Positions 1 through 8,980 of a stretch of DNA of 64,000 nucleotides are shown here, piece after piece. Source of the stretch: Alteromonas sp. KUL42 (GTDB lineage Bacteria > Pseudomonadota > Gammaproteobacteria > Enterobacterales > Alteromonadaceae); NCBI RefSeq assembly GCF_006538325.1, contig NZ_BJKK01000001.1:248001-312000 (forward strand), written 5' to 3'. Positions within the stretch are counted from its first letter, which is position 1; the number at the start of each line of letters is the position of its first letter. The notes below the pieces were generated by a model. That model searched no databases and was not told where the DNA came from. It worked only from the letters and a program-made list of their open reading frames with translations. A program made the translations under genes and the position numbers.

Positions 1-1
1 C

Positions 2-367
2 GCGCTCATCGGTGTTCAAGTTTACGGTGGAGACAACAATATCTTTACCCAAATTGGACTTATTGTATTGGTAGGTCTTGCGACTAAGAATGCAATTCTG
101 ATTGTCGAATTTGCCAAAGAACTTCAAGACAACGGCATGGATGCACTGTCAGCCATCAAAGAAGCAAGTCGTTTGCGTCTTCGCCCAATATTGATGACAT
201 CTATAGCATTCATTATGGGGGTACTACCAATGGTTATCTCTACTGGTGCTGGGGCAGAGATGCGTCAAGCCATGGGCGTCGCCGTCTTCTCTGGCATGAT
301 TGGCGTAACCTTCTTTGGCTTAATTCTTACACCTGTATTTTATTACTTGTTGAAACGCAAAGGTTAA
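2..367 (+). CDS. RND efflux pump inner-membrane subunit, C-terminal end (AcrB/MexB type)
   Basis: The gene enters from the left edge; only its last 121 codons are here. They carry the end of an AcrB-like proton-driven exporter: a TM segment followed by the family signature GLATKNAILIVEFA, a cytoplasmic linker with RLRPILMTS, then two more TM helices and a short basic tail ending LLKRKG. In this family the protein is about 1,030-1,050 residues and forms a trimer in the inner membrane, exporting hydrophobic drugs or detergents with a periplasmic adaptor and an outer-membrane channel. The reading frame is open to base 2, so the start is outside the window. A strong terminator follows 42 bases after the stop, so this is the last gene of its operon. 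The substrate cannot be deduced from this fragment. Confidence 0.93.
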   Translation, partial: ALIGVQVYGGDNNIFTQIGLIVLVGLATKNAILIVEFAKELQDNGMDALSAIKEASRLRLRPILMTSIAFIMGVLPMVISTGAGAEMRQAMGVAVFSGMIGVTFFGLILTPVFYYLLKRKG

Positions 368-408
368 TTACCCGTCTACCCAAGCGTGCCCCGTATGGGG
401 CTCCTTTT

Positions 409-436
409 GGCCACTCATTTGAGTGGCCTTTTTTTT
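409..436 (+). terminator. Rho-independent terminator of the RND operon
   Basis: A perfect 8-bp stem (GGCCACTC/GAGTGGCC) with a 4-base ATTT loop is followed by eight T residues. It lies just after the RND stop codon and before the SIMPL gene. Confidence 0.9.
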
Positions 437-562
437 GCCACCATTGAGCAGGTTTCATCTCGTTTTATACAACTTGAAAGCTTATATTGTGAGTTAGCTT
501 TAAAGGCATCGATGTGCAATTACCTGTTTTTTATACAAGCAGGTTTTACAAAGGAGATACAA

Positions 563-1273
563 ATGAAAGTAGGTGCGGCAAGTATTATTGCCCTTGGAAT
601 GATAGTGGCGTTAGGTTTATTAGGGTCAACCCTATCTTCAGCGGTAAATGACATGCAAACCTGGGACAGGGTTGTAACGGTAAAGGGCTTGTCTGAAAAA
701 GAGTACATTGCTGATCAAGTAATTTGGCCCATTCAGTTTGTCGATGCAGGTAATGATTTACCCGCGCTTTATGACAACATTGCTAAGAATAGTCAAAATG
801 TCGCTAACTTTCTGAAAAGTAAAGGTGTATCAGAAGAAAGTATTACTATTGGTAAACCGGAGATTACTGACAAGCTTGCACAGCAATATGGCAGCAACGA
901 CGGTGCGCCATTTCGTTATAGTGCTATTCAAACAGTGACGGTTTTTTCTGAAGAGGTTGAAAAAGTAAGGCTGCTGATGCAGCAAATTGGTGAGTTAATA
1001 AAAACGGGCGTTGTTCTCTCTGAGCAAAGCTATCGCGCTCAACCTGATTATGTGTTTACCCGCTTAAATGAAGTGAAGCCAGCTATGATTGAAGAAGCTA
1101 CGCTCAATGCCAGAGAAGTTGCAGAGAAATTTGCAATGGATTCAAAGAGCACACTTGGCAAAATCAAACGGGCCAATCAAGGTCAATTCAGTATAAGTAG
1201 TCGCGATAGTCATCATCCACACATTAAGAAAGTGCGTGTGGTATCAACCATAGATTATACCCTAATTGACTAA
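563..1273 (+). CDS. SIMPL (DUF541) domain periplasmic protein
   Basis: A 236-residue protein with an N-terminal uncleaved anchor or signal sequence (about residues 4-27, VGAASIIALGMIVALGLLGS) and a SIMPL domain over the rest, with the typical opening VTVKGLSEKEYIADQVIWPI. The reading frame is open further upstream to base 386, but that part crosses the RND terminator. The ATG at 563 has a good ribosome site (AAGGAGA, 551-557), so it is preferred. SIMPL proteins are periplasmic or membrane-bound; their function is poorly defined, with links to oxidative stress and surface structures in some bacteria. Transcribed alone between two intergenic gaps. The fold assignment is good; the function is unknown. 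Confidence 0.85.
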   Translation: MKVGAASIIALGMIVALGLLGSTLSSAVNDMQTWDRVVTVKGLSEKEYIADQVIWPIQFVDAGNDLPALYDNIAKNSQNVANFLKSKGVSEESITIGKPEITDKLAQQYGSNDGAPFRYSAIQTVTVFSEEVEKVRLLMQQIGELIKTGVVLSEQSYRAQPDYVFTRLNEVKPAMIEEATLNAREVAEKFAMDSKSTLGKIKRANQGQFSISSRDSHHPHIKKVRVVSTIDYTLID

Positions 1274-1468
1274 GCTACCCGTTAGCTGTGTGGTTTATAA
1301 ATTTATAACTTTTGTGTGCTTAGAAAACCCTTACTCGCTAACAATATAACGGTACTGATGTATAATTGTGACGAAAGTTAGCGTGTTTGAGTAGACGTTT
1401 ACTATTGTTTAGATAAGGATGTATGTACCAACTTCATTCAGACCTTTTGTAAAACGCGAGTAATTGAC

Positions 1469-1750
1469 GTGACAGAGCACAATCCTCATGCAGAGCAATT
1501 GGAATTTTTTGACATTCCTAGCCCTTGCATTGGTGTGTGTGAATCAGGCCCTCGCGGATTTTGCAAAGGGTGCTTTCGCAGTAGAGATGAACGTTTGTAC
1601 TGGCTAAAGGTTGATGATGCCACAAAGCGTAAAATTGTTAGTGCGTGCGCAAGAAGGAAGCAAGCGGTTTTAGCTCGTGAACGCAAAAAGGGGATGTCAG
1701 ACAATAACGACAGTGGTGAACAATTCTCGTTGTTTGATGAGCCCCAGTAA
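1469..1750 (+). CDS. DUF1289 domain-containing small cysteine-rich protein
   Basis: A 93-residue protein starting at GTG. Residues 17-60 hold the DUF1289 pattern PSPCIGVCESGPRGFCKGCFRSRDE, with four cysteines arranged C-x3-C-x7-C-x2-C that probably bind a metal, followed by a W and a helical segment ending in a conserved basic cluster (ARRK). The C-terminal third is polar, ending QFSLFDEPQ. Members are common in proteobacteria as small stand-alone genes and have no settled role. It lies 87 bases before an HDOD gene in the same direction, possibly co-transcribed. The start could be later, but no ATG occurs before the cysteine motif. Confidence 0.82.
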   Translation: MTEHNPHAEQLEFFDIPSPCIGVCESGPRGFCKGCFRSRDERLYWLKVDDATKRKIVSACARRKQAVLARERKKGMSDNNDSGEQFSLFDEPQ

Positions 1751-1836
1751 ACTGCAATACGCAATTACCCATTGCCAATTAGTGTGGGAAGCCATGATGA
1801 AGGCAATGGCCTATATTATAAGTTGAGAGTTATTTG

Positions 1837-2661
1837 ATGTTGTTAGAAAAATACGCAGCGTTTGCCGCTAAATCATTTACGCTTCCAGATGTTTGTATTC
1901 GCCTGCGTGCTACCTTGGATGATCCGCGTTCAAGTGCTGATGATATCGGTAACTTAATAGGTATTGACCCGTCACTGACAGCCAAAGTATTGCGATTGGC
2001 GAATAGTTCACTGTTTCGGTTTCCATCACAGATAGAGTCTGTCTCAAAAGCCATTAATGTGATTGGTGGAGAAGCGCTGTATAACTTAGTAATAGCCGAG
2101 ACGGCAAGTACGGCATTTAAACGTTTTCAAACTGACCTCATCGACATCGATAAGCATTGGAATGCTTCGGTTTACTGCGGTATGGTGGCAAAAAGCTTGG
2201 CGATGCGCTTGAATTTGCGTGGTGCTGAACGATTCTTTGTCATGGGAATGCTGCAGAATTTAAGTGAATTAGTTGTCGCTAAACGCGCGCCTAAGCGCTA
2301 CACAACTTATTTAAATGATGAAAAAGATGCGTTACCTTGGGATAGGCAAGCGTCACATTTTGGTTTTACGTTTGCACATTGCAGCGGTATCATACTGGAA
2401 AACTGGAAACTTCCTTTAGGGCTTTATTACCCGGTGACGCATATGAATGATGTTAGTCGCCAAGCGGTTGACGTTGATGTTAGTGTACTTGCGTTAGCGA
2501 GTCGCATAACCATCAATCAACTAGAGTCCCAAAGATATGGTGACATTGCACTGTTTACATCTGAGATAGCAAATAACATTGATTTAGATATGGAAGTGAT
2601 TAATAACTCTGCAGAGTATGCGGAAGTAGAGACAAGTAAGGTCTCATCACTTATTCAATAG
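1837..2661 (+). CDS. HDOD domain signalling protein
   Basis: A 274-residue soluble protein. Residues about 10-205 match the HDOD domain (an HD-related output domain without intact catalytic residues): it shows LPDVCIRLRATLDDPRSSADDIGNLIGIDPSLTAKVLRLANSS-type opening helices, then SVSKAINVIGGEALYNLVIA. In the family this domain acts as a protein-interaction module in signalling and motility regulation. No receiver, GGDEF or EAL domain is attached here. An in-frame TTG lies one codon upstream of the ATG at 1837; the ATG is preferred, with a GAGAG ribosome site about eight bases away. It follows the DUF1289 gene. Confidence 0.85.
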   Translation: MLLEKYAAFAAKSFTLPDVCIRLRATLDDPRSSADDIGNLIGIDPSLTAKVLRLANSSLFRFPSQIESVSKAINVIGGEALYNLVIAETASTAFKRFQTDLIDIDKHWNASVYCGMVAKSLAMRLNLRGAERFFVMGMLQNLSELVVAKRAPKRYTTYLNDEKDALPWDRQASHFGFTFAHCSGIILENWKLPLGLYYPVTHMNDVSRQAVDVDVSVLALASRITINQLESQRYGDIALFTSEIANNIDLDMEVINNSAEYAEVETSKVSSLIQ

Positions 2662-2823
2662 TCTCTGTTCGAATAATGTCGCTAGCAAGTTAAACAGTAA
2701 AGCAAAGAGTTTTAGTCTTAGTATTGGCCTTATTTAACGTATCTATGGCCATGCGGCGCTTGGTTTGGTTAGGCGCTAGCAAACGCGTAAACTAATAACG
2801 ATAAACAAAACGTAAATCTGAAC

Positions 2824-3627
2824 ATGTTCAATAAACTTGTTTTTCGCATAACTTTATTTGTCATTGCGTGTTTTTGCGCGAACTTTACAGTACATGCGAA
2901 AGATCTCATTCAAACGTTATATCACGCTGATTTTTCGTCTGACACTGATGATGAAATTCCTCGTTTTAGTCTTGATGGCGAGCTAGGCGTATTGATTAAC
3001 ACTGGCAATACGTCGGCTGCCAGCGTCAAAGCTGCCGTTAATGCAGATCATGAGACTCAAAACTGGTCCAGCGTTTATTTTTCCGAGCTTCTTTATAAGG
3101 AAAGTGGTACGGCCACAACTAAACGAAATGTAAGTGCACAGCGCTTCTATACCAGTGCTCAATTTGACTACAAATTACATACACCTGGCCGCCGTCTTTT
3201 TATGTACGGTGACTATGAAGACGATCAATTTACTGGTTATGATCATCGAGCTTCACTGGCTGCTGGGTGGTCGCAACGACTATGGCGGGATGAAGACAGT
3301 GAGTTTCGTTACAGTATTGGGCCGGGTTATACCTTTATTGAAGCAGAATCTGCGAATGATAATTTGGTCAATGACGGCATTATTGTTCGTGCCTCTGCTG
3401 AATATAAATATCACTGGAGTTCTGGGGCGAAACTAAGACAGTTTGTAAGTACTGAAGCGGGTGACGAAAATACCAAATCGCGTTCAGAAACGTCATTGTC
3501 GGCAAATGTTTTTGGCTCTTTAGCGATGAAGTTGTCGTTTATTTTGAATCACGAGACGGATACAGCCGAGAACGTTGATCCACTCAGTACCGAAACCTCG
3601 GTCGCTTTGGTTTACCAGTTTTTCTAG
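2824..3627 (+). CDS. DUF481 (YdiY-like) outer-membrane protein, paralogue 1
   Basis: A 267-residue secreted protein. Residues 1-25 form a signal peptide ending VHA. The mature part is a DUF481 beta-barrel with the family opening GELGVLINTGNTSAASVKAA, alternating aromatic strands, a GPGYTFIE motif and a C-terminal outer-membrane signature ending in phenylalanine (LVYQFF). DUF481 proteins are predicted salt- or stress-induced outer-membrane barrels of unknown ligand. The next gene downstream, 212 bases away, encodes a close paralogue, so this is a tandem duplication. Relative to that copy it has a longer acidic insert after the signal peptide (DLIQTLYHADFSSDTDDE). Confidence 0.85.
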   Translation: MFNKLVFRITLFVIACFCANFTVHAKDLIQTLYHADFSSDTDDEIPRFSLDGELGVLINTGNTSAASVKAAVNADHETQNWSSVYFSELLYKESGTATTKRNVSAQRFYTSAQFDYKLHTPGRRLFMYGDYEDDQFTGYDHRASLAAGWSQRLWRDEDSEFRYSIGPGYTFIEAESANDNLVNDGIIVRASAEYKYHWSSGAKLRQFVSTEAGDENTKSRSETSLSANVFGSLAMKLSFILNHETDTAENVDPLSTETSVALVYQFF

Positions 3628-3839
3628 CAACATACTTGATATACCCTTCAAGATAGGGCTTTTTAGCGCTAATACATTGACTGCGTATGTAAAGTCGTTA
3701 CACTGCGCCACTCGTTTGGGTGTTGGTTATAATATCAGCACCTTTGGAAGAGAGTGTCTTCACAATTTTGCGTTGTACCGCCTAACAATATGTTAGGTGT
3801 AAGTACAATAAATGGATCGATAATCAATAGGATTGTTCA

Positions 3840-4583
3840 ATGAAAAAGCAAGTGCTTGCATCTTTAGTTGCAATTTCTCTCACGCCAGCTGTATTCGCTG
3901 AAGACGACGTAAAGCCGTTTACGATGGAAGGTGAGCTTGGTTTCATCTCTACAACGGGTAACACTGAAACAACGTCAATTACCGCTGGTATCAATGCGCA
4001 CCAAGAACTAGAAGATTGGAGTAACGACTACGCCATCGAAGGCTTGTATAAGCAAGAGACGGTTGAAGGCTCTGATGGTGAAGATGTTGAGTTTACTTCA
4101 GCGCAAAAATTCTTTGCTTCTGCGCAAGGTAACTACAAGCTAGAAAATCCTGATTATCGCTTGTTTGGCTTTGCTTCATACGAAGACGACCGCTTCAGTA
4201 ACTTTAATTATCAAGCCACAATCGCTGCGGGTTGGAACCAAAAAGTATTAAAAAGCAAAAAGCATACTTTAGAGTACTCAATTGGTCCGGGTTATTCATT
4301 TATTGAAACCCAAGACGGTGAAAGCTTCGATAGTGTGATTGTTCGTGCATCGTCTGCATATTCGTGGAAGATTTCGGATACTGCCAAGTTTACACAAACA
4401 GTAAGTACTGAAATCGGTTCTGACAATACCAAATCAAGAGCTGAGTCAGCATTAACCGCCACCATTAGCGGTAACCTTTCAATGCGTTTGTCGTTCAAAC
4501 TTGACCACAACAGTAACGTTGCGAACAATGTTGAGAAGCTAGACACTGAAACAGCAGTTAGCTTGGTTTACAATTTCTTCTAA
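3840..4583 (+). CDS. DUF481 (YdiY-like) outer-membrane protein, paralogue 2
   Basis: A 247-residue protein with a clear signal peptide cleaved after VFA (about residue 20) and a DUF481 barrel: GELGFISTTGNTETTSITAG near the N-terminus, IGPGYSFIETQDGES in the middle, and C-terminal LVYNFF ending in F, as in outer-membrane proteins inserted by BAM. It aligns over its whole length with the preceding paralogue, sharing blocks such as SxKFFASAQxxYKL and TVSTEIGSDNTKSRAESALTA. A 212-base spacer separates the two, so it may have its own promoter. A bidirectional terminator follows. Confidence 0.87.
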   Translation: MKKQVLASLVAISLTPAVFAEDDVKPFTMEGELGFISTTGNTETTSITAGINAHQELEDWSNDYAIEGLYKQETVEGSDGEDVEFTSAQKFFASAQGNYKLENPDYRLFGFASYEDDRFSNFNYQATIAAGWNQKVLKSKKHTLEYSIGPGYSFIETQDGESFDSVIVRASSAYSWKISDTAKFTQTVSTEIGSDNTKSRAESALTATISGNLSMRLSFKLDHNSNVANNVEKLDTETAVSLVYNFF

Positions 4584-4630
4584 ACACAGTTTATTTCAAC
4601 ATACTTGTCAAACCCATGATAAAAATAAAA

Positions 4631-4670
4631 AACGCTGCACTAGGCAATATTAACTAGGCAGCGTTTTTTT
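4631..4670. terminator. Bidirectional terminator between the DUF481 gene and serA
   Basis: An 8-bp stem AACGCTGC (4631-4638) pairs with GCAGCGTT (4658-4665). The right side continues into a T run and the left side is preceded by an A run, so it can stop transcription from both converging genes. Confidence 0.85.
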
Positions 4671-4731
4671 ATATATGGTGTGTAGCGCGCATCAAGATGT
4701 AATCTATATGCGCTCTACAGGCTTAGTGATA

Positions 4732-5961
4732 TTAATGAAGAATACGGGTTTTGATTGTACCTTCAATTTGCTGTAATTCGGCCAGCGCTTCATAACCGCG
4801 ATCTTCTTTGACATCCACTACCACGTAACCAATTTCAGCATTGGTTTGCAGGTACTGTGCTTCAATGTTGATGCCTTTTTCTGCAAAGGCTTGGTTAATT
4901 TGTGTAAGAATACCTGGCTGGTTTTTGTGCACATGCAATAAGCGCGAACGGCCAGTGTGCTCTGGCAAGGATACCTCAGGGAAGTTAACGGCAGACAATG
5001 TAGAGCCATTGTCACTGTACTTCGCTAATTTACCTGCTACTTCAATACCGATATTTTCTTGTGCTTCCTGCGTGCTACCACCTACGTGTGGTGTCAGGAT
5101 AACATTGTCGAATTTGCGAAGCGGCGATTGGAACTCTTCTGTGTTCGACTTTGGCTCCACAGGGAATACGTCAATGGCAGCTCCATTTAGGTGACCCGTT
5201 TCCAACGCATTTGCTAACGCATCGATATCCACAACAGTTCCGCGAGACGCATTGATTAAAATGCTGCCTTTTTTCATTTGAGAAAGCTGCTCGGCGCCAA
5301 TCATGTTTTGCGTTTGCGGCGTTTCAGGAACATGAAGTGAGACAACATCAGAGGTACTTAACAATTTCTCTAGCGATTTAACCTGTGCAGAGTTACCCAG
5401 CACGAGTTTATCTTCAATATCGAAGAATTGAACACGCATACCAAGGTGCTCAGCAAGAATACTAAGCTGTGTACCGATGTGGCCGTAACCAATAATACCC
5501 AGTGTTTTGCCGCGTGCCTCATAGGAGCCGACTGCGGTTTTTTCCCATTCACCACGGTGTGCTTTGGCGTTTTTACTAGGCACTTGGCGAAGTAGTAGAA
5601 TAATTTGCCCTAATACTAATTCAGCCACCGAGCGAGTATTCGAAAAAGGGGCATTGAAAACAGGAATGCCGCGACGCTGCGTTGCTTCCAGATCAACCTG
5701 GTTTGTTCCAATACAGAAACAGCCAATCGCAACCAACTTTTGCGCTGCTTCAACGACATTTTCGGTAATTTGAGTACGAGAGCGAATACCGACAAAGTGT
5801 GCATCTTTAATCTTTTCTATTAACTCGTCTTCTGGAAGCGATGTCTTAAGAAACTCAATGTTGCTGTAACCGTTGCTTTTAAGTGTTTCCAATGCACTGT
5901 GGTGAACACCTTCTAGTAACAAAATTCGGATCTTGTCTTTCTCTAATGAAACTTTGCTCAT
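4732..5961 (-). CDS. serA: D-3-phosphoglycerate dehydrogenase
   Basis: First enzyme of serine synthesis: it oxidises 3-phosphoglycerate to 3-phosphohydroxypyruvate with NAD in the cytoplasm. The 409-residue length matches the short E. coli-type enzyme (410). Visible are the catalytic-domain opening IRILLLEGVHHSALETL, the NAD site GIIGYGHIGTQLSILAEHLGM, the active-site region SRGTVVD and ILTPHVGGSTQEAQ with the catalytic His, and a C-terminal ACT domain (NQPGILTQINQAFAEKGINIEAQYL) that in the family binds serine for feedback inhibition. It lies downstream of rpiA on the same strand, as in E. coli, with a 264-base gap that contains a predicted MetJ operator. It ends at a bidirectional terminator. 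Confidence 0.97.
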   Translation of the reverse strand: MSKVSLEKDKIRILLLEGVHHSALETLKSNGYSNIEFLKTSLPEDELIEKIKDAHFVGIRSRTQITENVVEAAQKLVAIGCFCIGTNQVDLEATQRRGIPVFNAPFSNTRSVAELVLGQIILLLRQVPSKNAKAHRGEWEKTAVGSYEARGKTLGIIGYGHIGTQLSILAEHLGMRVQFFDIEDKLVLGNSAQVKSLEKLLSTSDVVSLHVPETPQTQNMIGAEQLSQMKKGSILINASRGTVVDIDALANALETGHLNGAAIDVFPVEPKSNTEEFQSPLRKFDNVILTPHVGGSTQEAQENIGIEVAGKLAKYSDNGSTLSAVNFPEVSLPEHTGRSRLLHVHKNQPGILTQINQAFAEKGINIEAQYLQTNAEIGYVVVDVKEDRGYEALAELQQIEGTIKTRILH

Positions 5962-6153
5962 GGACTCGCTATCTCTCGCTGATGTATTTGGATGGTATTA
6001 AAATACCTTATTACCATCGCCTTGTTCTCACTACATGGTCACTAATTACAAGTACCTATAAAACTATCAATATAACTACTTGCTTGGTTAGTTAGCTGCT
6101 CTTATTTGCTGACATTTACTGTATTCTCGCCGCATCATCAATGAATTTCGTTA

Positions 6154-6169
6154 AGACATCTAGACGTCT
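6154..6169 (-). promoter_or_regulatory. Predicted MetJ operator (two tandem met boxes) upstream of serA
   Basis: Two adjoining 8-mers, AGACATCT and AGACGTCT, match the met box AGACGTCT at 7/8 and 8/8 positions. MetJ binds at least two tandem boxes. The site is about 190 bases upstream of the serA start. The match is seen directly; binding and effect on serA are inferred. Confidence 0.7.
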
Positions 6170-6225
6170 AAACGGAAATTATCAGAAAACACCAAAAGTT
6201 GAAAGTAGTATTTAGTCGATGTTTC

Positions 6226-6882
6226 TTATTTATACGTTTCTACGCCGTTGTCGGTAGCAGAAAGGACAATGTCTGCACCGCGCAGGGCAAAAATGCCATT
6301 GGTTACAACGCCTGGTATGTTGTTGATTTTCTGCTCAAGTTCACGTGGGTTCAATATTTCTAAATTGTGAACATCGATAATAACATTGCCATTATCGGTA
6401 ACCACACCTTGTCGATATTCTGGATCGCCACCAAGCTTAACCAATTCTCTTGCTACAAAAGAACGTGCCATAGGAATGACTTCTACTGGCAGTGGGAATT
6501 CGCCTAGAACAGGAACGCGCTTGCTTTCATCCACAATACACACAAATGTTTTTGCAACACCTGCGACAATTTTTTCACGGGTTAGGGCTGCTCCGCCACC
6601 TTTAATCATATGCTTGTGTTCGGTGACTTCGTCGGCGCCATCAATGTAAACTGATAAGTCGCTCACATCGTTTAGTTCAAATACTTCAATACCCAATGCT
6701 TTTAGGCGTTCAGTGGACGCTTCAGAGCTTGAAACCGCACCTTCAATTTTGTGCTTTATTTTGCCTAGCTCTTCAATGAAGAAGTTAACAGTTGAACCTG
6801 TGCCTACACCGACAATACTGTCTTGCTCTACGTAGTCGATAGCGGCCTTTGCTACAGCTTGTTTCTTTGCGTTTTGATCCAT
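6226..6882 (-). CDS. rpiA: Ribose-5-phosphate isomerase A
   Basis: Interconverts ribose-5-phosphate and ribulose-5-phosphate in the non-oxidative pentose phosphate pathway. The 218-residue length from the ATG at 6882 equals that of E. coli RpiA (219). Family motifs are all present: [16 protein letters not shown] (phosphate-binding loop), [22 protein letters not shown] (catalytic Asp), [12 protein letters not shown] (catalytic region with Glu and Lys) and [11 protein letters not shown] near the end. The reading frame is open 19 codons further upstream, but the ATG at 6882 has a CTGGAGAG ribosome site and gives the standard N-terminus. Linkage with serA is the usual gammaproteobacterial order. 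Confidence 0.97.
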   Translation of the reverse strand: MDQNAKKQAVAKAAIDYVEQDSIVGVGTGSTVNFFIEELGKIKHKIEGAVSSSEASTERLKALGIEVFELNDVSDLSVYIDGADEVTEHKHMIKGGGAALTREKIVAGVAKTFVCIVDESKRVPVLGEFPLPVEVIPMARSFVARELVKLGGDPEYRQGVVTDNGNVIIDVHNLEILNPRELEQKINNIPGVVTNGIFALRGADIVLSATDNGVETYK

Positions 6883-7026
6883 GGTTACTCTCCAGAAATT
6901 ATTGCGTGAAGTGTAACCGATATCGCCAATTGAACCCACCTCAAAGCAATATCAATTTTGTTATATTCAAGATGCAAATCAAAGATGAGCTGGCACGACA
7001 TTAAAAAAAGTAAAGCCAGTTAAGAT

Positions 7027-7071
7027 ACGGTAAGTAAAAACACGGTAAGTAAAAACACTTTAAGAAAAAAC
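7027..7071. repeat. 15-bp tandem repeat, two perfect copies plus one degenerate
   Basis: ACGGTAAGTAAAAAC occurs at 7027-7041 and 7042-7056, followed by a diverged third unit at 7057-7071. It lies between the terminator of the membrane-protein gene and rpiA. Confidence 0.8.
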
Positions 7072-7097
7072 GCAGCAAGTAAAAGGCTTGCTGCGTT
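7064..7097 (-). terminator. Terminator of the minus-strand membrane protein gene
   Basis: An 11-bp stem AACGCAGCAAG/CTTGCTGCGTT (7069-7079 with 7087-7097) is followed on the minus strand by TTTTTTCTT. It lies 31 bases past the stop of the membrane-protein gene. Confidence 0.88.
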
Positions 7098-7127
7098 ATC
7101 AATGCTACGTGTTTGTCTTAGACCTTT

Positions 7128-8126
7128 TTAGGCTTTTGCTTCAGGAAGCCTTAATTGCATTTGATGGGGAACAAGTTTTAGAACCCAGCGGCGACAGTTG
7201 TGCCAATAAGCGGAAAGTAATAGCAAAGATGTACCAATACATAGTCCAGTTACGGCAAAACTTGAGGTTACCATGCCGAAGTCTTCCATTAATGCTGAGA
7301 AGGTATACACCACATAGGTTAATGCTGACACCATGATTGCACGACGGTCAACGGCGATAGAGATAAGTGCCAGTAACACGTACAAAGCTAAAACAACTAG
7401 CGAAATGAACATGTCGCCACTGCCTTCAAGTACGCCTAAGCTTTGAAATATAGGGTGCACAATCATAGGTGCTGAAATAAGGTGTAACCAGAATGCCACG
7501 TCTGATGCACGGGTTTGTCTTGCTGTATCTTTGCTGTCCCAATACATAGCTAGGCCGAATAGCAACAACCCAAATCCTAATACAATGTGATTAATGAATA
7601 ACAAGGTTGCAGGGAATAGATAAAGCACTGTTGCTACAATACCAGCGGTAAGCGTGGCGGCACCTGCGGCAACGGTGATAGGTACGCGAAAGCGTATCCA
7701 GTGGGCAATAGCACCAAAGGTAGTAAGTAATCCCGAGCCAATAAAGGCAATTTCTTTTACTTCGGGTCGAAACAAAATGGGGGTAGCAAAAAGCCCCAAA
7801 AGAAAAGAAAGGAGTAAGGCAATGGCAGGTAATGCCATGCGGCGTTTATATACAAAGTATTCGGCTAATACCCAAGAGCCGGCGGCTACTGCAATCCCAC
7901 CAAGTGGTGGAGTAACTGCATAGCCTAACCAAGCCAATGAAGCTAGAAGCAATGCACTGGAAATAACGACAAAAATATCATTAAAACCGTTAATTAATCG
8001 AAAGTTCTCTTCATCTACCGAATGGCTGTTTCGGCTTTTCTCAATAAACTGCTGAAATTGTTTTACATCGGATTGTTTGAGTACGTGGTGCTGAACGGCA
8101 AGCGTTAAATCTTCATCAGTATACAT
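7128..8126 (-). CDS. Multi-pass integral membrane protein (DUF2157/DUF4401-like), function unknown
   Basis: A 332-residue protein from the ATG at 8126, which has an AAGGAC ribosome site; the frame is open 25 codons further upstream. Residues 1-45 are a soluble helical region (MYTDEDLTLAVQHHVLKQSDVKQFQQF), followed by about ten closely packed hydrophobic helices with short loops. The soluble N-terminal region before a packed membrane domain resembles DUF2157-type proteins of proteobacteria, whose role is not known. There is no catalytic motif or obvious ligand site. It is monocistronic, with its own terminator, and faces away from the fau operon across a short gap. Confidence 0.72.
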   Translation of the reverse strand: MYTDEDLTLAVQHHVLKQSDVKQFQQFIEKSRNSHSVDEENFRLINGFNDIFVVISSALLLASLAWLGYAVTPPLGGIAVAAGSWVLAEYFVYKRRMALPAIALLLSFLLGLFATPILFRPEVKEIAFIGSGLLTTFGAIAHWIRFRVPITVAAGAATLTAGIVATVLYLFPATLLFINHIVLGFGLLLFGLAMYWDSKDTARQTRASDVAFWLHLISAPMIVHPIFQSLGVLEGSGDMFISLVVLALYVLLALISIAVDRRAIMVSALTYVVYTFSALMEDFGMVTSSFAVTGLCIGTSLLLLSAYWHNCRRWVLKLVPHQMQLRLPEAKA

Positions 8127-8327
8127 ATTGTTGTCCTTATTCTTGTTACCAAAAGGACTAAAGCAATATGAAAGCCAATAATAAAAAAGCATATAAAACA
8201 AGGTGTTAGTGTTGTATCTTTAATTAAAGTACGCAATTCACCAATTCAGACTAACAGAAATGACGAATAACTAGTCAACTTCGCCACTTTACGCAGACGG
8301 TAAGACAGTGTTGGGCATTAGCTTGAA

Positions 8328-8957
8328 TTAAAGCACTAAAGTTTGTGTTGGAGTAACGATAGCATCAAGGGGAATGTCCCACGGCGCAATTGGTAATGCG
8401 TCAACTTCTTGCACATCATGCGCAATACCGATAAGCATGGGCTTTTGTTCAACCTTGCGCGTAAATGCCAAGGTTCTGTCATAATAGCCGCCACCCATAC
8501 CAAGGCGGTTTCCTAATTTATCAAACCCTACAAGCGGCATAAGAATAATATCGAGCTGTTGGGTGGGGACAACTTGTTGGCAAGCTAATACGGGCTCTTC
8601 TATACCGTATTTGTTTTTTACCATATGCGTTTGCGACGCATATTCAAGAAACAGCAGGTGGCCTTGGCACACAGGGTGTAAAACAGGCAGTGAAAACTGT
8701 ATATGTTCAGAGCATTGCCAGTGATGTTCAATATAAGGCATGAGGTTTACTTCACCATCATTTGAGAGATAAGCCGCAACATTCATAGGACGAGCGAGCG
8801 CGATAAATGAGGATAGTTGTTCTGCTATCGCTTGTGCTGCATATTCTTGCTCGTTAACGGAAAGCGCTTTTCGGGCTACACGTAAGGCTTTTCGCAAGTG
8901 CGCACGTTGAGATGAAGTGGATGCTTTTTCATTTGATAAATGAGAATTTAAGGTCAC
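8328..8957 (-). CDS. fau: 5-formyltetrahydrofolate cyclo-ligase
   Basis: Converts 5-formyl-THF to 5,10-methenyl-THF using ATP, recycling an inhibitory folate. The 209-residue protein has the expected N-terminal basic helix (LRKALRVARKALS), a central EYASQTHMVKNKYGIEEP segment and the signature LIMPLVGFDKLGNRLGMGGGYYDR with the glycine-rich loop before YYDR. In E. coli this gene (ygfA/fau) directly follows the 6S RNA gene ssrS; here the 6S gene is about 3.6 kb upstream with three genes between. It starts at GTG with no strong ribosome site and lies 23 bases after the kinase gene, so it is probably translated from the same transcript. Earlier symbol: ygfA. Confidence 0.93.
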   Translation of the reverse strand: MTLNSHLSNEKASTSSQRAHLRKALRVARKALSVNEQEYAAQAIAEQLSSFIALARPMNVAAYLSNDGEVNLMPYIEHHWQCSEHIQFSLPVLHPVCQGHLLFLEYASQTHMVKNKYGIEEPVLACQQVVPTQQLDIILMPLVGFDKLGNRLGMGGGYYDRTLAFTRKVEQKPMLIGIAHDVQEVDALPIAPWDIPLDAIVTPTQTLVL

Positions 8958-8980
8958 GGTGGTTTATACAAAAAGTAAAG

